From the NCBI GenBank assembly GCA_002105175.1, contig MCGE01000049.1:1-64000 (forward strand): 64,000 nucleotides of DNA, in the 5' to 3' direction. The position numbers and the translations under genes were made by a program. The notes beneath the pieces are model-generated. The model was not told the DNA's origin. It searched no databases and saw nothing but the letters and a program-made list of their open reading frames with translations. The number at the start of each line of letters is the position of its first letter. Positions within the stretch are counted from its first letter, which is position 1. Source of the DNA: Absidia repens (taxonomy: Eukaryota > Mucoromycota > Mucoromycetes > Mucorales > Cunninghamellaceae). Shown here in pieces: positions 25,269 through 35,800 of this stretch.

Positions 25269-27716
25269 TCATGTAGGTTGCTGCTGCTGCTGCTGCTGCT
25301 GCTGGTGTTGTTGTTGTTGTTGTTTTCCTGCAAAGAAGCCAGCAGCGGTATTGACTTGAGACACAGCGGTCGATGCGGAGGTTTTTTGTCCCAAGTTGGC
25401 AAATGAGCGACGAGGTCGTAAGGCAGGAGGAGAAGAGGAATACGGATCATTGGAAGGAGGAGGAGGAAGCGGTTGAGTATGACTTGTAGTGGTGGTGTTT
25501 GTTGTTGTAGTGGAAGACGAAGAAGATGAGAAATAAAGTCCAGGCTGGGGTAATGGATCGGGAGGCGAGAACCGATGGACGGGCGGAAGCATAGGGTCTT
25601 GGTTGGTGGTGGTATTGGGTGAGATTGATAATCCTGGGACTTGAGAAGACGAGCCAGATGACGAAGTGGTGGAGGATGTGGATGACGAGGACACGAGAAT
25701 CGGTTGTTGTAGTTGTTGTTGTTGCTGAATCGGTACTTCTGCGGCTCCTGTTGCGGTTGCATGAGGTGCAGTTGTCGTCGTACTATTGTTGTGCGCAGAT
25801 ATCAGTTCGGGAAAAGAGCGTGCCGTCGAAAGCAATTTCATATCTTCTTGTCGTTTCGTTTTTTTCCCATTGGATTGTTTCTTTTTGTTGTTGCTGGCGA
25901 CAATGGGGACAGGGTCTGACGTTACCGACGTTGACTGGCGCTTGCTTTTCTTTCGTGTGTCGGCTACCTTTTTATTCGCATCCTTTCCCGTTCGACCTTT
26001 TTGACGTTGTTTTTGTTGGAGGGATTGGTGATAAGAGAGTGGTGAAGAGGTAAGTAATGATGTGGGAGATTGCGTCACGTTGGCTTTCTGATTTGATAGG
26101 ATCGGTGCCTGTCGCTTGTCCAATCCATTGGTGTGTCGAGCTGTTGTCCCACTGAGCCCCTTTCCCATGTGATGTTGATGCTGGTCTGATGTCGTCCTTC
26201 TTCGCCGCTTTTCGTTCAACAATCCATCGTCGTTGTCACTATTGTAGATTTTCCCATCATCTTGTTCATCGTTGCTGTTGTCCCTGTGATCATCATTCTG
26301 TTGATTGTCGTCGTCGGCGTCGTCATCATCATGGTATTCTTCTTGGTAGATACCACCCAGTCCATCAGCGTCAAAGAAGGTAATGTCGTCCATATGAGGC
26401 ATCACCATGGTATCCCGAAAGACTTCTTCCAAATGTTTGATGATCGCCTTCACAACCATGGAATGCCCGACTTTTGTTTCCCACACCAACGGAGCAATAT
26501 GCCATTTCATTGCCGGCAAGCCATCAAAGCCATACCAAATTCGATTGCAAGGCGGAGGTTTGATCAAGACGTTGACTTTGCCTTTGAGTGATTGCAACGT
26601 GACGCGAAGCACAATGTCCATGGTGAGCGGTGGGAGGCGATCTGAGTAAGACCATTGAAGTACGGTTGCAATTTCGATATGAAGATCGGCACCTTGATAA
26701 TCGACCATGGCTTCCAATCGGCATTCCCCTTGCGGCGTCAAATTCACCAACCTGGGTCGAGTCAATAGCGGTAAATTGCCACCAATGTCCACAGCACGCA
26801 CCTGGATCTCACCCAAAAACGGCGGACGCCGAGCATTGATCTTGTCCACCTTGGTCATCACCTTGGTCCACACCGATTGACGAAACCGTTCGCTTTGATG
26901 GATCCCCAAAAACAGCCGTCCCAATAATGCATTAAACCATTGCAGTTCCAATTGATCGCCATCACAATGTACCCGTTGAATCAGGGGCTGGAGTGACCCC
27001 ATGGTAACCGGTGTTCGTGGTCGCCCGCTCGCTTGCATCAACAGCTGATACCAATCTTCCTTTTCCGTGCACAGGTGACAATGGAGGTAGAGTGTCGACA
27101 TGGGTCCCGTTGTTTTGCTGCTAGAATGATAACTATCGCTGTCGCTATCGGTATCGCTTCCATTGTCGGCTAATAATGATGGTTGTTCCAGTTGTTGTTG
27201 TTGTTGTTGTTGTAGCTGTTGTGGCTGGTCATCGTCGAGTAAAGACGTCAGTTGGATCCAATAAGGACGAGAAAAGAGTTCGGCATCTTGAATGTCCGGA
27301 GGATACATTTCAACCTTATAGTTTTGTAAAGCAAGGACTTGTTGACAATCCAGCTGTTCATCGGAATCGTATAGGTATAAGGTGTGGTATTTGAGTACAG
27401 CAAAGTAGGGTCGTTGAGACGGTTTTTTCAAACTAATGGTAGGTGCTTTTCCTTGAGTCATACGTAGCCAGCCGACCTTGTAAAGCGGAGAAGTACCCTT
27501 TGTTGTAGAATTGTGTTTGTCATCGAATGCTGTAGATCCTGCCGAAGTTGTTGTTGATGCTGGGTTGTATATGATTTTCACACAGCGTCTATAAGATTGT
27601 TCCAGACAAGCGATAAGATAAGTGGTGGGTAAATAGACATAGATTGCCAATAATACTGGAAACAAAGTCAATCCACCTAAAAGGTATCCTATCATAAAGG
27701 TGCTGATGAGTGCCAT
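25269..27716 (-). CDS. NVJ2: NVJ2/TEX2-like SMP-domain lipid-transfer protein
   Basis: Single uninterrupted exon of 815 residues. Residues about 5-38 form a hydrophobic N-terminal segment (TFMIGYLLGGLTLFPVLLAIY) that anchors the protein in the ER. A PH-like region follows at about 75-235 (KVGWLRMTQ..., PYFAVLKYHTLYLYDS, EKEDWYQLL) with a poly-Gln insertion. An SMP domain follows at about 255-440 (WFNALLGRLFLGIHQSERF, FLGEIQVRAVDIGGNLPLL, PPCNRIWYGF, KVGHSMVVKAII). Anchor-PH-SMP is the architecture of yeast Nvj2 and animal TEX2, which move ceramide and other lipids at ER contact sites with the vacuole or Golgi. The remaining 375 residues are acidic, basic and Gln/Ser-rich low complexity ending in poly-Gln. 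It is unusual here in lacking introns. The ATG at 27714-27716 gives MALISTF directly before the anchor. Confidence 0.9.
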   Translation of the reverse strand: MALISTFMIGYLLGGLTLFPVLLAIYVYLPTTYLIACLEQSYRRCVKIIYNPASTTTSAGSTAFDDKHNSTTKGTSPLYKVGWLRMTQGKAPTISLKKPSQRPYFAVLKYHTLYLYDSDEQLDCQQVLALQNYKVEMYPPDIQDAELFSRPYWIQLTSLLDDDQPQQLQQQQQQQLEQPSLLADNGSDTDSDSDSYHSSSKTTGPMSTLYLHCHLCTEKEDWYQLLMQASGRPRTPVTMGSLQPLIQRVHCDGDQLELQWFNALLGRLFLGIHQSERFRQSVWTKVMTKVDKINARRPPFLGEIQVRAVDIGGNLPLLTRPRLVNLTPQGECRLEAMVDYQGADLHIEIATVLQWSYSDRLPPLTMDIVLRVTLQSLKGKVNVLIKPPPCNRIWYGFDGLPAMKWHIAPLVWETKVGHSMVVKAIIKHLEEVFRDTMVMPHMDDITFFDADGLGGIYQEEYHDDDDADDDNQQNDDHRDNSNDEQDDGKIYNSDNDDGLLNEKRRRRTTSDQHQHHMGKGLSGTTARHTNGLDKRQAPILSNQKANVTQSPTSLLTSSPLSYHQSLQQKQRQKGRTGKDANKKVADTRKKSKRQSTSVTSDPVPIVASNNKKKQSNGKKTKRQEDMKLLSTARSFPELISAHNNSTTTTAPHATATGAAEVPIQQQQQLQQPILVSSSSTSSTTSSSGSSSQVPGLSISPNTTTNQDPMLPPVHRFSPPDPLPQPGLYFSSSSSSTTTTNTTTTSHTQPLPPPPSNDPYSSSPPALRPRRSFANLGQKTSASTAVSQVNTAAGFFAGKQQQQQHQQQQQQQQQPT

Positions 27717-28866
27717 TAGAGGTGACTATGTTCATGTATATACAAAAAAGAGATCGAGAGAGAGACAAAAAAAAAAAAAAAAAAAAAAAAAAAAGAAAGA
27801 GCAGGGAAAAAGGGAAAAAGGGAAAAAAAAAGAGGTAATTTTTTTTTTTTTTTTTTTTTTGGGCGGACTGGGGAAGTATAAGGGTTCTTTCTTTCATGTG
27901 TGGTAAAGAAAAGGAGGAGCTTGAAAAAAAGGGGAGGTATTTTGTTATAAATGCTAGGAATCCACGTGCTATTATTATGTTTGATCGAGAATGATGGTAA
28001 CAAACGCTGATGATGGTAGTACCTCTCATTACCAACATCTCGATACAATGTATATGTTTGGAAGAAGATGGCGGGATTTGTAAATTTTTTAATATTACTT
28101 TTTTGTATGCCCATGCCATGCCCTTCCCCCACCTATAACAATGATGCAGCCTAAGAAAGCGAAAGACTACACTACAGGTTTTTCGGTATTTCAATATGTA
28201 TGAGAAAGTTATTTTTAGTCGCATGACCACGATAAAAAAAAAAAAAACCTGCTCTCTCTTTTAGTCAAAAAAAAAGCCAGACCCGATATCTTTTTTGACT
28301 TTTATGACTGGATGAAGCCATGATAGTAAGGAGTGGGTGGGACTAAAAAGAACGTCATTTATCGAAAAAAAGAAGGAGATTTTTATTTTTAATTGACACT
28401 CGTTTTTTTTTTTTTTTTTTTTTTTTTACGGTAAAGTGAATTTCAACCCTTTTTTAATCTGCTGACGATGTCAAGCAAACACACACACTAAAAAAAAAAA
28501 AACGGGTGTTGTTTGTTTAAAAGGTGTACAGGTTTCAGTGTTGATTGTTGATATTTTTCCAAATAGTTGTTTGAAAGTTTATGTGTGTGTGTGTGTGTGA
28601 GTGTGGGTTAATCTTCATGGAATCAAATACAACTTCTAAAACTGGTAAGATCGCGTGGCTAATCGAGTATTCCAATAGGAGGGCAGGAAAGAAACGTGGC
28701 ACATGGTTGTACAGCGTCTAGTTCCTTTACCCGCTTTTTCTTTTTTTTTTTTTGATATAAATAAACCCACATTGCCCACTTTTTTTTCAATTCTTTTTTT
28801 CTTTTCTTTTATTATTTCTTTATCTTTCTTCATATCAAAAATCTATATTTACACATATTATTCATT
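27717..28866. other. Divergent intergenic region
   Basis: Promoter DNA for the NVJ2-like gene (-) and the small ORF (+). It includes long poly-A/T runs (about 27768-27794, 27840-27860, 28405-28428), a (GT)n microsatellite at about 28581-28600 and TATAAATAAA at about 28755, about 110 bases before the small ORF. No further gene seen. Confidence 0.45.
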
Positions 28867-29097
28867 ATGTCTGCTGCTACTTTATCCATGCCCATGTACT
28901 CACTTCAAGATGGTGATCATGTATTAACTTCTACCGTCAATTATCTATCAGCTGCCTGTGTTGCGCAATATCTTCAACAAAGTCCTACCATCAAGGCTAC
29001 ACTGACAATGGATGGTGATTCTATTCGATTACCCATTTACGCTCTTCGAAGACGAAATGCGGTGGTAGCCAATTTGCCCGATGCACCCACTTTATGA
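28867..29097 (+). CDS. 76-residue orphan small protein
   Basis: Intact 76-codon ORF beginning MSAATLSMPMYSLQDGDHV and ending NLPDAPTL. Support for a real gene: a TATAAATA element about 110 bases upstream, a pyrimidine-rich leader, ordinary codon usage, and an AATAAAAAT polyadenylation signal at about 29366. The composition is soluble and mixed alpha/beta-like, with no signal peptide, membrane segment or known motif. I do not recognise a family. A spliced C-terminal extension is possible but no clear donor/acceptor pair improves the model. Confidence 0.5.
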   Translation: MSAATLSMPMYSLQDGDHVLTSTVNYLSAACVAQYLQQSPTIKATLTMDGDSIRLPIYALRRRNAVVANLPDAPTL

Positions 29098-29474
29098 AAA
29101 GATCATCCACTTTGTCATACACACAGACTCTTTCCCCCAAAAAAAGCATCTTCCCCTATTTCCTTTTTTTTTTTTTGTACAAATCCAATTCAAACCCCTA
29201 TATCCTTTATCATCATCATTTGATAAAGAACATCCTCTATTTTTTGCATACTCTTTCATTCTCTATTACACAACCAACTAGATATTTTTATTTTCCCCAT
29301 TGCACCCCCTATCGTCAAATACCCCCTTTTTTATCACCTCCTTTTTTTTATATTTTCATTCAATCAATAAAAATCATAGAACATATTCATCATCATTATC
29401 ATCAAAAAGACACAAAGTTCCATAATCAATTTTTTATTTATTTAAATCATACAAGCAAATCTATAAACTATAAA
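29098..29474. other. Convergent intergenic region
   Basis: 3' flanks of the small ORF (+) and MED19 (-), strongly C/T-rich on the plus strand with the small ORF's AATAAA at about 29366. No gene seen. Confidence 0.45.
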
Positions 29475-30234
29475 TCAGTCTACAATCACACTAGCACCCT
29501 CGTTTTCGTCTTTTCGAGAAGAATGATCTCGTTCCTAATTAAAAAAAAAAAAAAGAAATGGTCGGCATAAGTGAATAAACAGGTGATTTTTTTTTTTAGT
29601 TCCATATACATTCCACTTACCTTTTTTCGTTTCCTTTTCTTCTTGTGATCCCCGTGGCTTCCATCTTCGTCGTGATGGTCATGACTATGCTTATGCTTCT
29701 TCTTCTATTGTAAAAATAAACATCCATTGAGGGTTAGTAATCTCTGTTAATCGAGGAGCGGATGGGTTGAGTATCTAAATTTACCTTTTTCCTATGTTTA
29801 CGTTCACTGTCCGATCCACTGCCTTGTTTTTCCATAGCTCTATCTTGCCCTAAACCGTCGTCTGTACCTAATAAAGAGGCATCAAACTAAAAAAAAAAAA
29901 AAAAGGTCAACGAAAAAATGACCAAGCATGTTGTATATACCCCTTTTGTTTGATTTTCACTTACCCCAGGTACTGGGCCTTCTTTTAGTTGATAAGCATC
30001 TTTCAAAGTGATAGAGTCTAATGGTTGAATACTGTTGCCCGAATCCTGTTCAATATGAGGATCACGTAGAAGATGTAGCATATATCCGTCGGCTTCTACT
30101 GTTGTTTTTCCAGGAAGATCGGCGACAAACGAAGACAACGTAGGATCAATGGTTTGATTAATATATTTCTTATAACACGACACCAAATCATAATACGTCA
30201 GTAAGTCGGTGCCACCCGTCAAGTGCGTCGCCAT
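29475..30234 (-). CDS. MED19: Mediator subunit MED19
   Basis: Four exons (29965-30234, 29785-29886, 29621-29704, 29475-29534) splice to 171 residues with phase 0 at every junction. The N-terminal region carries the MED19 core: HLTGGTDLLTYYDL (like the metazoan LTGSTNLI..Y.L), then SFVADLPGK, and a Pro/Leu-rich PLDSITLKDAYQLKEGPVPG. The C-terminus is a Lys/His-rich disordered tail (RKKRKKKHKHSHDHHDEDG, KKKRKRKK) as in animal MED19. The protein is a head/middle subunit of Mediator linking activators to RNA polymerase II. It is closer in pattern to animal MED19 than to yeast Rox3. The start is the ATG giving MATHLTGG; a weaker in-frame TTG lies four codons upstream. Confidence 0.9.
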
Positions 30235-32096
30235 CAGTAGTATCAAGTGATGGTGGAAATAATTGAAATGGAGATGAGCAGAAGATGAGTACCGTCGTAA
30301 ATGATGATTGATAAGTTAAATTTGTATATACAGAAAACTAAAAAAAAAAAAAAAAAAAAAAAAAAAAGACAAGGAAAAGGAAAAAAAAAAAAAGAATGGG
30401 AAAGAAAAGAGAAACCACTGTGCTCCCAGAAAACAAAAAATCGTGGAGGATTTAATCCCCGATAGACACATTATACCAATTCAATGTCAAAAAAATAAGG
30501 CCAAAAAGTTCACGCCCAACATACACATACACACACACAAAAAAAAAAACTTATATTCGACAGAAGCCTAAAGTATAATAAAAAATAAATTCACTGTCGA
30601 AATTTAATTCCCAAAACAATCATGGGAAAGGCAATATGCTTAGGGCGTGGTATTTTGAACGCGTTAAAATTTTTAATGTATCAAACCCAATCAGGGGCAC
30701 CAACAACCATCTAATAGTAAACCACACACAGAAAAAAAAAAAGGGATGCAAAGATCTTATCAGTATAAAATAATAATGGTCAAAAAAAGTGATACTTTAT
30801 TCCATAAACGATAAAAATGGGATATATATATATATATACTAGAAGTGGGCGAACTATACGAGGATGAAAGGGATAGAAATAAAGGAATAAAGGAGAGAGA
30901 TAGGTTCACTAAGGCTACACTATTTTCTTTTACTACTGCACGACGAGTCAAGGTGGAGAGAGGGAAGGGGGGGGACAGCGGAAGCAATAAGTAGTGATAG
31001 ATGGTCAAAAGCTTTCCATTTTTGTTGTGTGAGGGGGGGGGCAAGCCAACCGAGGTTAAGAATGGATAGGAGTGTCTTCCCTCCCACCCATTATTTTGGC
31101 ATGACCACTTTTTTTGAGGGGGTGGGCATGGCGGGCGGAGGGTGCGGGAGAGAGTCAGTGTATGTGTATGAAAAGCCACCTAATAAATACAAAACATTTG
31201 TTGAGTTCACTTGTTGAAACATACTGATTACTGTTGTTACCATGAAAAACGAATGTCATCCATGAGAAGACACCACTTGTCGCCATTTCAAAACAGGAAA
31301 GAAAATATATTGTAGCTGGCTTGCGAGTTTGAGCCAGTGGTCCTAAAGTGGCCAAAAAAAAAAAAAAAAAAAAAAAAAAGACTCAGTATACTGCTCGTTT
31401 AACGTTGTGTTGAGTTCATATATCATACCAAACAGACGTCCATCAGTATGCCGACGTGAGGACCGTAGTAGCGCCTTTTCACCGTGGTGTTGTGACCAAG
31501 GCGAATGGACATTACATCTTCACCAGAGAGAACCCGGGTCTTCTCTTCCCCCAACCCTCTCCCCTCTCCCCTTTCCCCTGTCCCCTGTCCCCCCCCCCCT
31601 CCAAAAAAAAAAAAAAAAAGAGAGAAAAGAAAAGAAGACAAGAAGGGAAAAAAAAAGGATATCAGAAAGCCACTTGGTTGACAGGGTGACACAGATTGGC
31701 GGAAAAGGGAGGGAGGACCCACGCCATAGTCAATCTGATATGCTATTGCTTCTAGAAATCATAACCTAGATGGTTGCTCATAGCTTTGCGTGAATTTTTT
31801 TTTTCTGGTATCGTCCGAATTTACACCGACAATGCTCGACCGAATTTTTTTATTGTGACGCTAAAAACGACAAAGCATGAAAATGATGTATACTAGCTTC
31901 TATGTAAACAATACTGAGGTTGAGGTTTCTACAACTAGCCAAAAAAAAAAAAAAAAAAAAAAAAAAAAGACGACATATTTTCAATATAATGAATTTCGAA
32001 TTTTATTGTTGATCAAAAAAAAAAAAGTTGAGGATCAAAATAGCCCACAAGAAAATAAAAACTAAACTAATAAAAAACTAATACTAAATGACCTGT
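30235..32096. other. Intergenic, no gene seen
   Basis: About 1.9 kb between the MED19 start and the giant gene's stop. It has poly-A runs (about 30341-30367, 31353-31379, 31941-31968) and a C-rich tract at 31550-31605. ORFs here are low-complexity and unconvincing. AATAAA on the minus strand at about 31999-32004 is the likely polyadenylation signal of the giant gene. Confidence 0.45.
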
Positions 32097-32870
32097 TCAA
32101 AGGTAGCTTGATGCAGTGTCCACTACACGTTGGAACCAACCACGAGAAGGTTGGGCTTTCTTTTCAGAGGCTTGGTGATCGACAAAAGATTGGAAGCTTT
32201 CGGCCAATACATCCAAACCATCAAAGGTGAGATCGAATGAATCGTTGACACGATCTTCTTCACGACTAATCAATACAGTGTGGGCGCCTTGTTTCTTGGC
32301 AGCTTCCAAAGTGGCATGGTTAGAGGAGACCACTGCCAATTCGTTGACATTGTCCAAAGCCAAAAGTTCCGGTACATTTTCAACCACGGAGGCGGAAGAC
32401 GAGGCAGCAGCATCAGAGGAGAATTGAGAGTGCCAGCAGAGACAGCCATAGCGAGCAAGAGACATCATGGTACGAGTCGACAAAGCAGGGGCAACGGCAA
32501 CAGCATACATGTTTGCATTCTTCTTCAATTGACGTACACTAGATACAGCATCACCATAAACATCCAAACGTTCCCAAACAGAGGATAATCCTTGCAATTC
32601 TTCGTGAGTAAATTGGCAGTCCACATGGTGTTCTTTGAGGAGACGGACAAGCACAAGACGGAAGAGTTCCATGTCAGTAGTACGAGATCCAGAGGATTTT
32701 TGCTTTTCACCAATAAATTCAATGTACCAGCGTTCAATTAGTTTACGGCCATCAAGAGCAGCAACAGCACCTTGCTTCTTTTCCACCAATTGGGTCCAAG
32801 CAGTCAATAAAGTACCACGGTAGTCCACAATAGTATCCAAAAGGTCAAATGCAAAAATCTTGACCGAGCC
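32097..32870 (-). other. HAD-like domain at the C-terminus of the giant protein
   Basis: About 240 residues with the order of a haloacid-dehalogenase-like fold: motif I FAFDLLDTIVDY (nucleophile Asp present, +2 residue Leu as in non-phosphatase HADs), a helical cap, a motif-II strand MYAVAVAPALS (usual Ser/Thr replaced by Ala-Pro), and a motif-IV region LAVVSSNHATLEAAKKQG that resembles the VSSN..D of L-2-haloacid dehalogenases but has Thr where the Asp should be. Probably a degenerate or repurposed HAD domain. Confidence 0.6.
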
Positions 32871-35800
32871 AAATGATTCAGGAACCTCGGCAGTTTCAAC
32901 CCAAGCAACAGTCTTTCCTTCAAATGCAATAGATACAGCAGATTCGGTTGTATGTTCGAGAGTCTTTTCAGAATGTTGTCTTGCACGAGTCAAAATCCAG
33001 GAGAGGCGTTCATCCAATGCATGAAGGTCACGGTTTTCGTTGAGGACAGAGATCACTACAGTGAGCTGAGCAATAATCAAAGCACCAACACTATCAAAGC
33101 TATCAAGGGCATGTTTTTGAGCATTGGCAGCGAGGGTCACCAGTTTGGCATCAGCTTGACGAGAATAGACGGTTGTCGAAGTTCGAATGGCTACTTGGCG
33201 TTTAGCATCTTGAATGATCACAGCGCTTTCTTGTTGTGCAGATTCGATAAGACGTTGAATATCTTGATGAGCAGAGGTATCACCACGGGCAATAATAACA
33301 CGGACCTTGGAGAGTAAACCATCAATCCAGCCAGAGATTTGCACCTTGTTTTCTTCCACAGCAGAGGCCAAAGTCTTGGTAGTACAGCTTTGAATTTGTT
33401 CCTTGGTTTCCACGACAGATATTGTTTGTTGCGTCTTTTCAGTAGTAGCAATGTGGATAGCCAGAGTCTTGTTCACTTGTTGTTCAGATACCAATGCGAG
33501 GTTGTCCAATTGGGTCTTGATGTCAACCTTGTTCTTACTAGATGAAGACACACCTTGAGAGACAATGTGGCGAATTTGGTTGGTTTGAGTCTTTGAGAAA
33601 GAGAGAATCCATCCCAAGGATAAAGCTAATGTGGCTGCGTTCTTTGTCGTAGTATCAACTTGAGTAGATTGGGTCTTGTAATTGGTAACTTGAGCTTCCA
33701 GATCCTTGTGAGCTTCAGTAATAATCACATCGATATCAGCAGATACATTGTCACCACCTTGTTGGGCACGCTTGGTAGTCTTTTCGATCAAAGTAGCAAA
33801 CCAGGTATTGATAGTAACCTTGATATTGTTCACCTTGTCTTCTTCAATAGTTTCCACCACTTGTAAAGATTGTTCATGTTCCTTTTGCTTCTTGTCATGG
33901 TGATGTTCCAGAGCAACGCCAGCACCAACGCCAGCAACCACAGCGGCAGAACCCAAAACAACCTTGCCAATATTCGACAAATGATGATGGTCTTGAGTCT
34001 TTTTCTTGTCGGCACCAGAGGACGATTCCTTAACAGTAGCAGCTTCAGCGTGAGAAACAACGACCTTGTTGAAGTCATTCACACTAGCAATCAGAGTGGC
34101 TTGTTGAGATTGTTTGTTTTCCGTGGTAGTTTCGGACACAGTAGTCTTGACAACTTCAATCTGAGTAGCAGCAGTTTTTCGCAACTTTCCAAGTAAAACT
34201 TCGAGTTCTTGAGGGGAGGCATTCGTGGAGTTCTTGATTTCTTCAATCTTCACGGCGATTTCCTTTTCAGCATCAGCAATGACAATCTTGGCATCCGATT
34301 CAACATTGGTACAATCTTCGACTTCCAGGAGGGAGTTGACTTTGTCCACGAGTTTTCCAAACCAGTTTTGCATGGTCACACTTGCATCTTGAGCAGATTT
34401 TGCAACAGCAACGCTAGCAACTAAATATATAAAGATAAAAATAAAATAAAAGATTTGATGAGTACAGAGATCTTTTTATACCAATACATTCATCATTTCA
34501 ATCTTATTACCAATTGCACCAGTCTTCGCAGCAGATACTTTGTCGGAGACTTCGACGAAGGATAAATGAACTTGTTCCTTTCCAGAATCACAGATAGCCA
34601 GCAAGTCCTTGTCTAATTCAACATTCGAAACACCAACTTCATATCGATCCACGGATTTCTTGATTTCGTCCAATTGCAGACCAATAGACGTACGAACAGG
34701 AGCAAGTACGTTTTCCACTTCAACAACAGATACATTGGCAGTAGACGTTGATTTACCGAGCACAATTTCAAGTTCATCTTCAGCTTCCTTCACAGCAGTA
34801 GTAATCTTGGCCTTGGTATCAACACCACCTTCAGTCAACAAGCTCTTGATTCGGACAATAAGACGGCCGTACCAATCAGATGTAGCATTGCGAGTATCTT
34901 CAACAACCTTCACAACGGTAACCTTTTCCACTTCAGTGACAACTGGCTTCGTAGTTACGATTTCGGTATCAACAATGACATCACCCTATATATATAACAA
35001 ACACATAGATCAGTACCAAAAAAATAAAAAAATAAAAAAAGAGTGATCGTGAATGGTAGATCCGTTACTTACTTCAATCTTCTTTTCGGCTTCCTTATGG
35101 TCGTGATGTTTCTTGGCAATAAGAGTTCCAGCAATCGCAACACCAGCAGCAGCAGTTCCAGCCGCAATAGCACCAATGTGAGACTTGTGCTTTTCGACGT
35201 GTTCGTGGATAGTACCAGTAGATTCATCGAGATGGACGTCAATGGAGGTCTTGGCCTTTTCAGTAGCGGCAGTGAGCTTCTTGTTGATCACATCCACTTC
35301 GGTGGTGGTCTTGACAACAGTTTCAACTTCAGTGACTTGTTCCAATACGGAGGTTTGTACCTTTCCAAGAGCGATTTCGAGTTCAGCGTTAGCCTTTTCA
35401 TTGGCAGCCCATCCCTTGTTGGCCTTGTCCTTGGAATCCTTGATAATCACAGTCAATTCTTCACGAGCTTCCTTGGTAATACGTTCGACATCAGTCTTGG
35501 CATCGGCACCACCTTGTTGTAAGCGAGCAGCAATACGGTCGTTCAATGACTTGTACCAACCAAATACGGTCACCTTGACAGTTTCAACCACAGTAGTAGC
35601 ATCCACTATGTCATCATGGTGAACAATTTCCTATTAAAAAAATTCAGAAAATAATGAGTTTTGTATCAAAATATCAGCATGCACACAATTGACTTACTTC
35701 AGCCTTCTTTTCAGCTTCCTTATGGTCGTGATGTTTCTTGGCAACGATAGCGGCACCAACAGCAGCAGCTCCAGCAGCAGCTCCGGCAATAGCACGGACG

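Noticed and set aside
25247..26649. Several ORFs overlapping the NVJ2-like gene in other frames
   Set aside because: Out-of-frame shadows of a well-supported 815-residue protein, driven by CAG/CAA and acidic repeats.
28867..29570. Overlapping 158-codon plus-strand ORF at 29094
   Set aside because: Pyrimidine-rich 3' untranslated sequence read as Phe/Ser/Pro; it also overlaps the MED19 3' exon.
31407..31769. Plus-strand ORF of 120 codons
   Set aside because: Made of C-rich and poly-A low complexity, no splice or promoter context, no recognisable motif.
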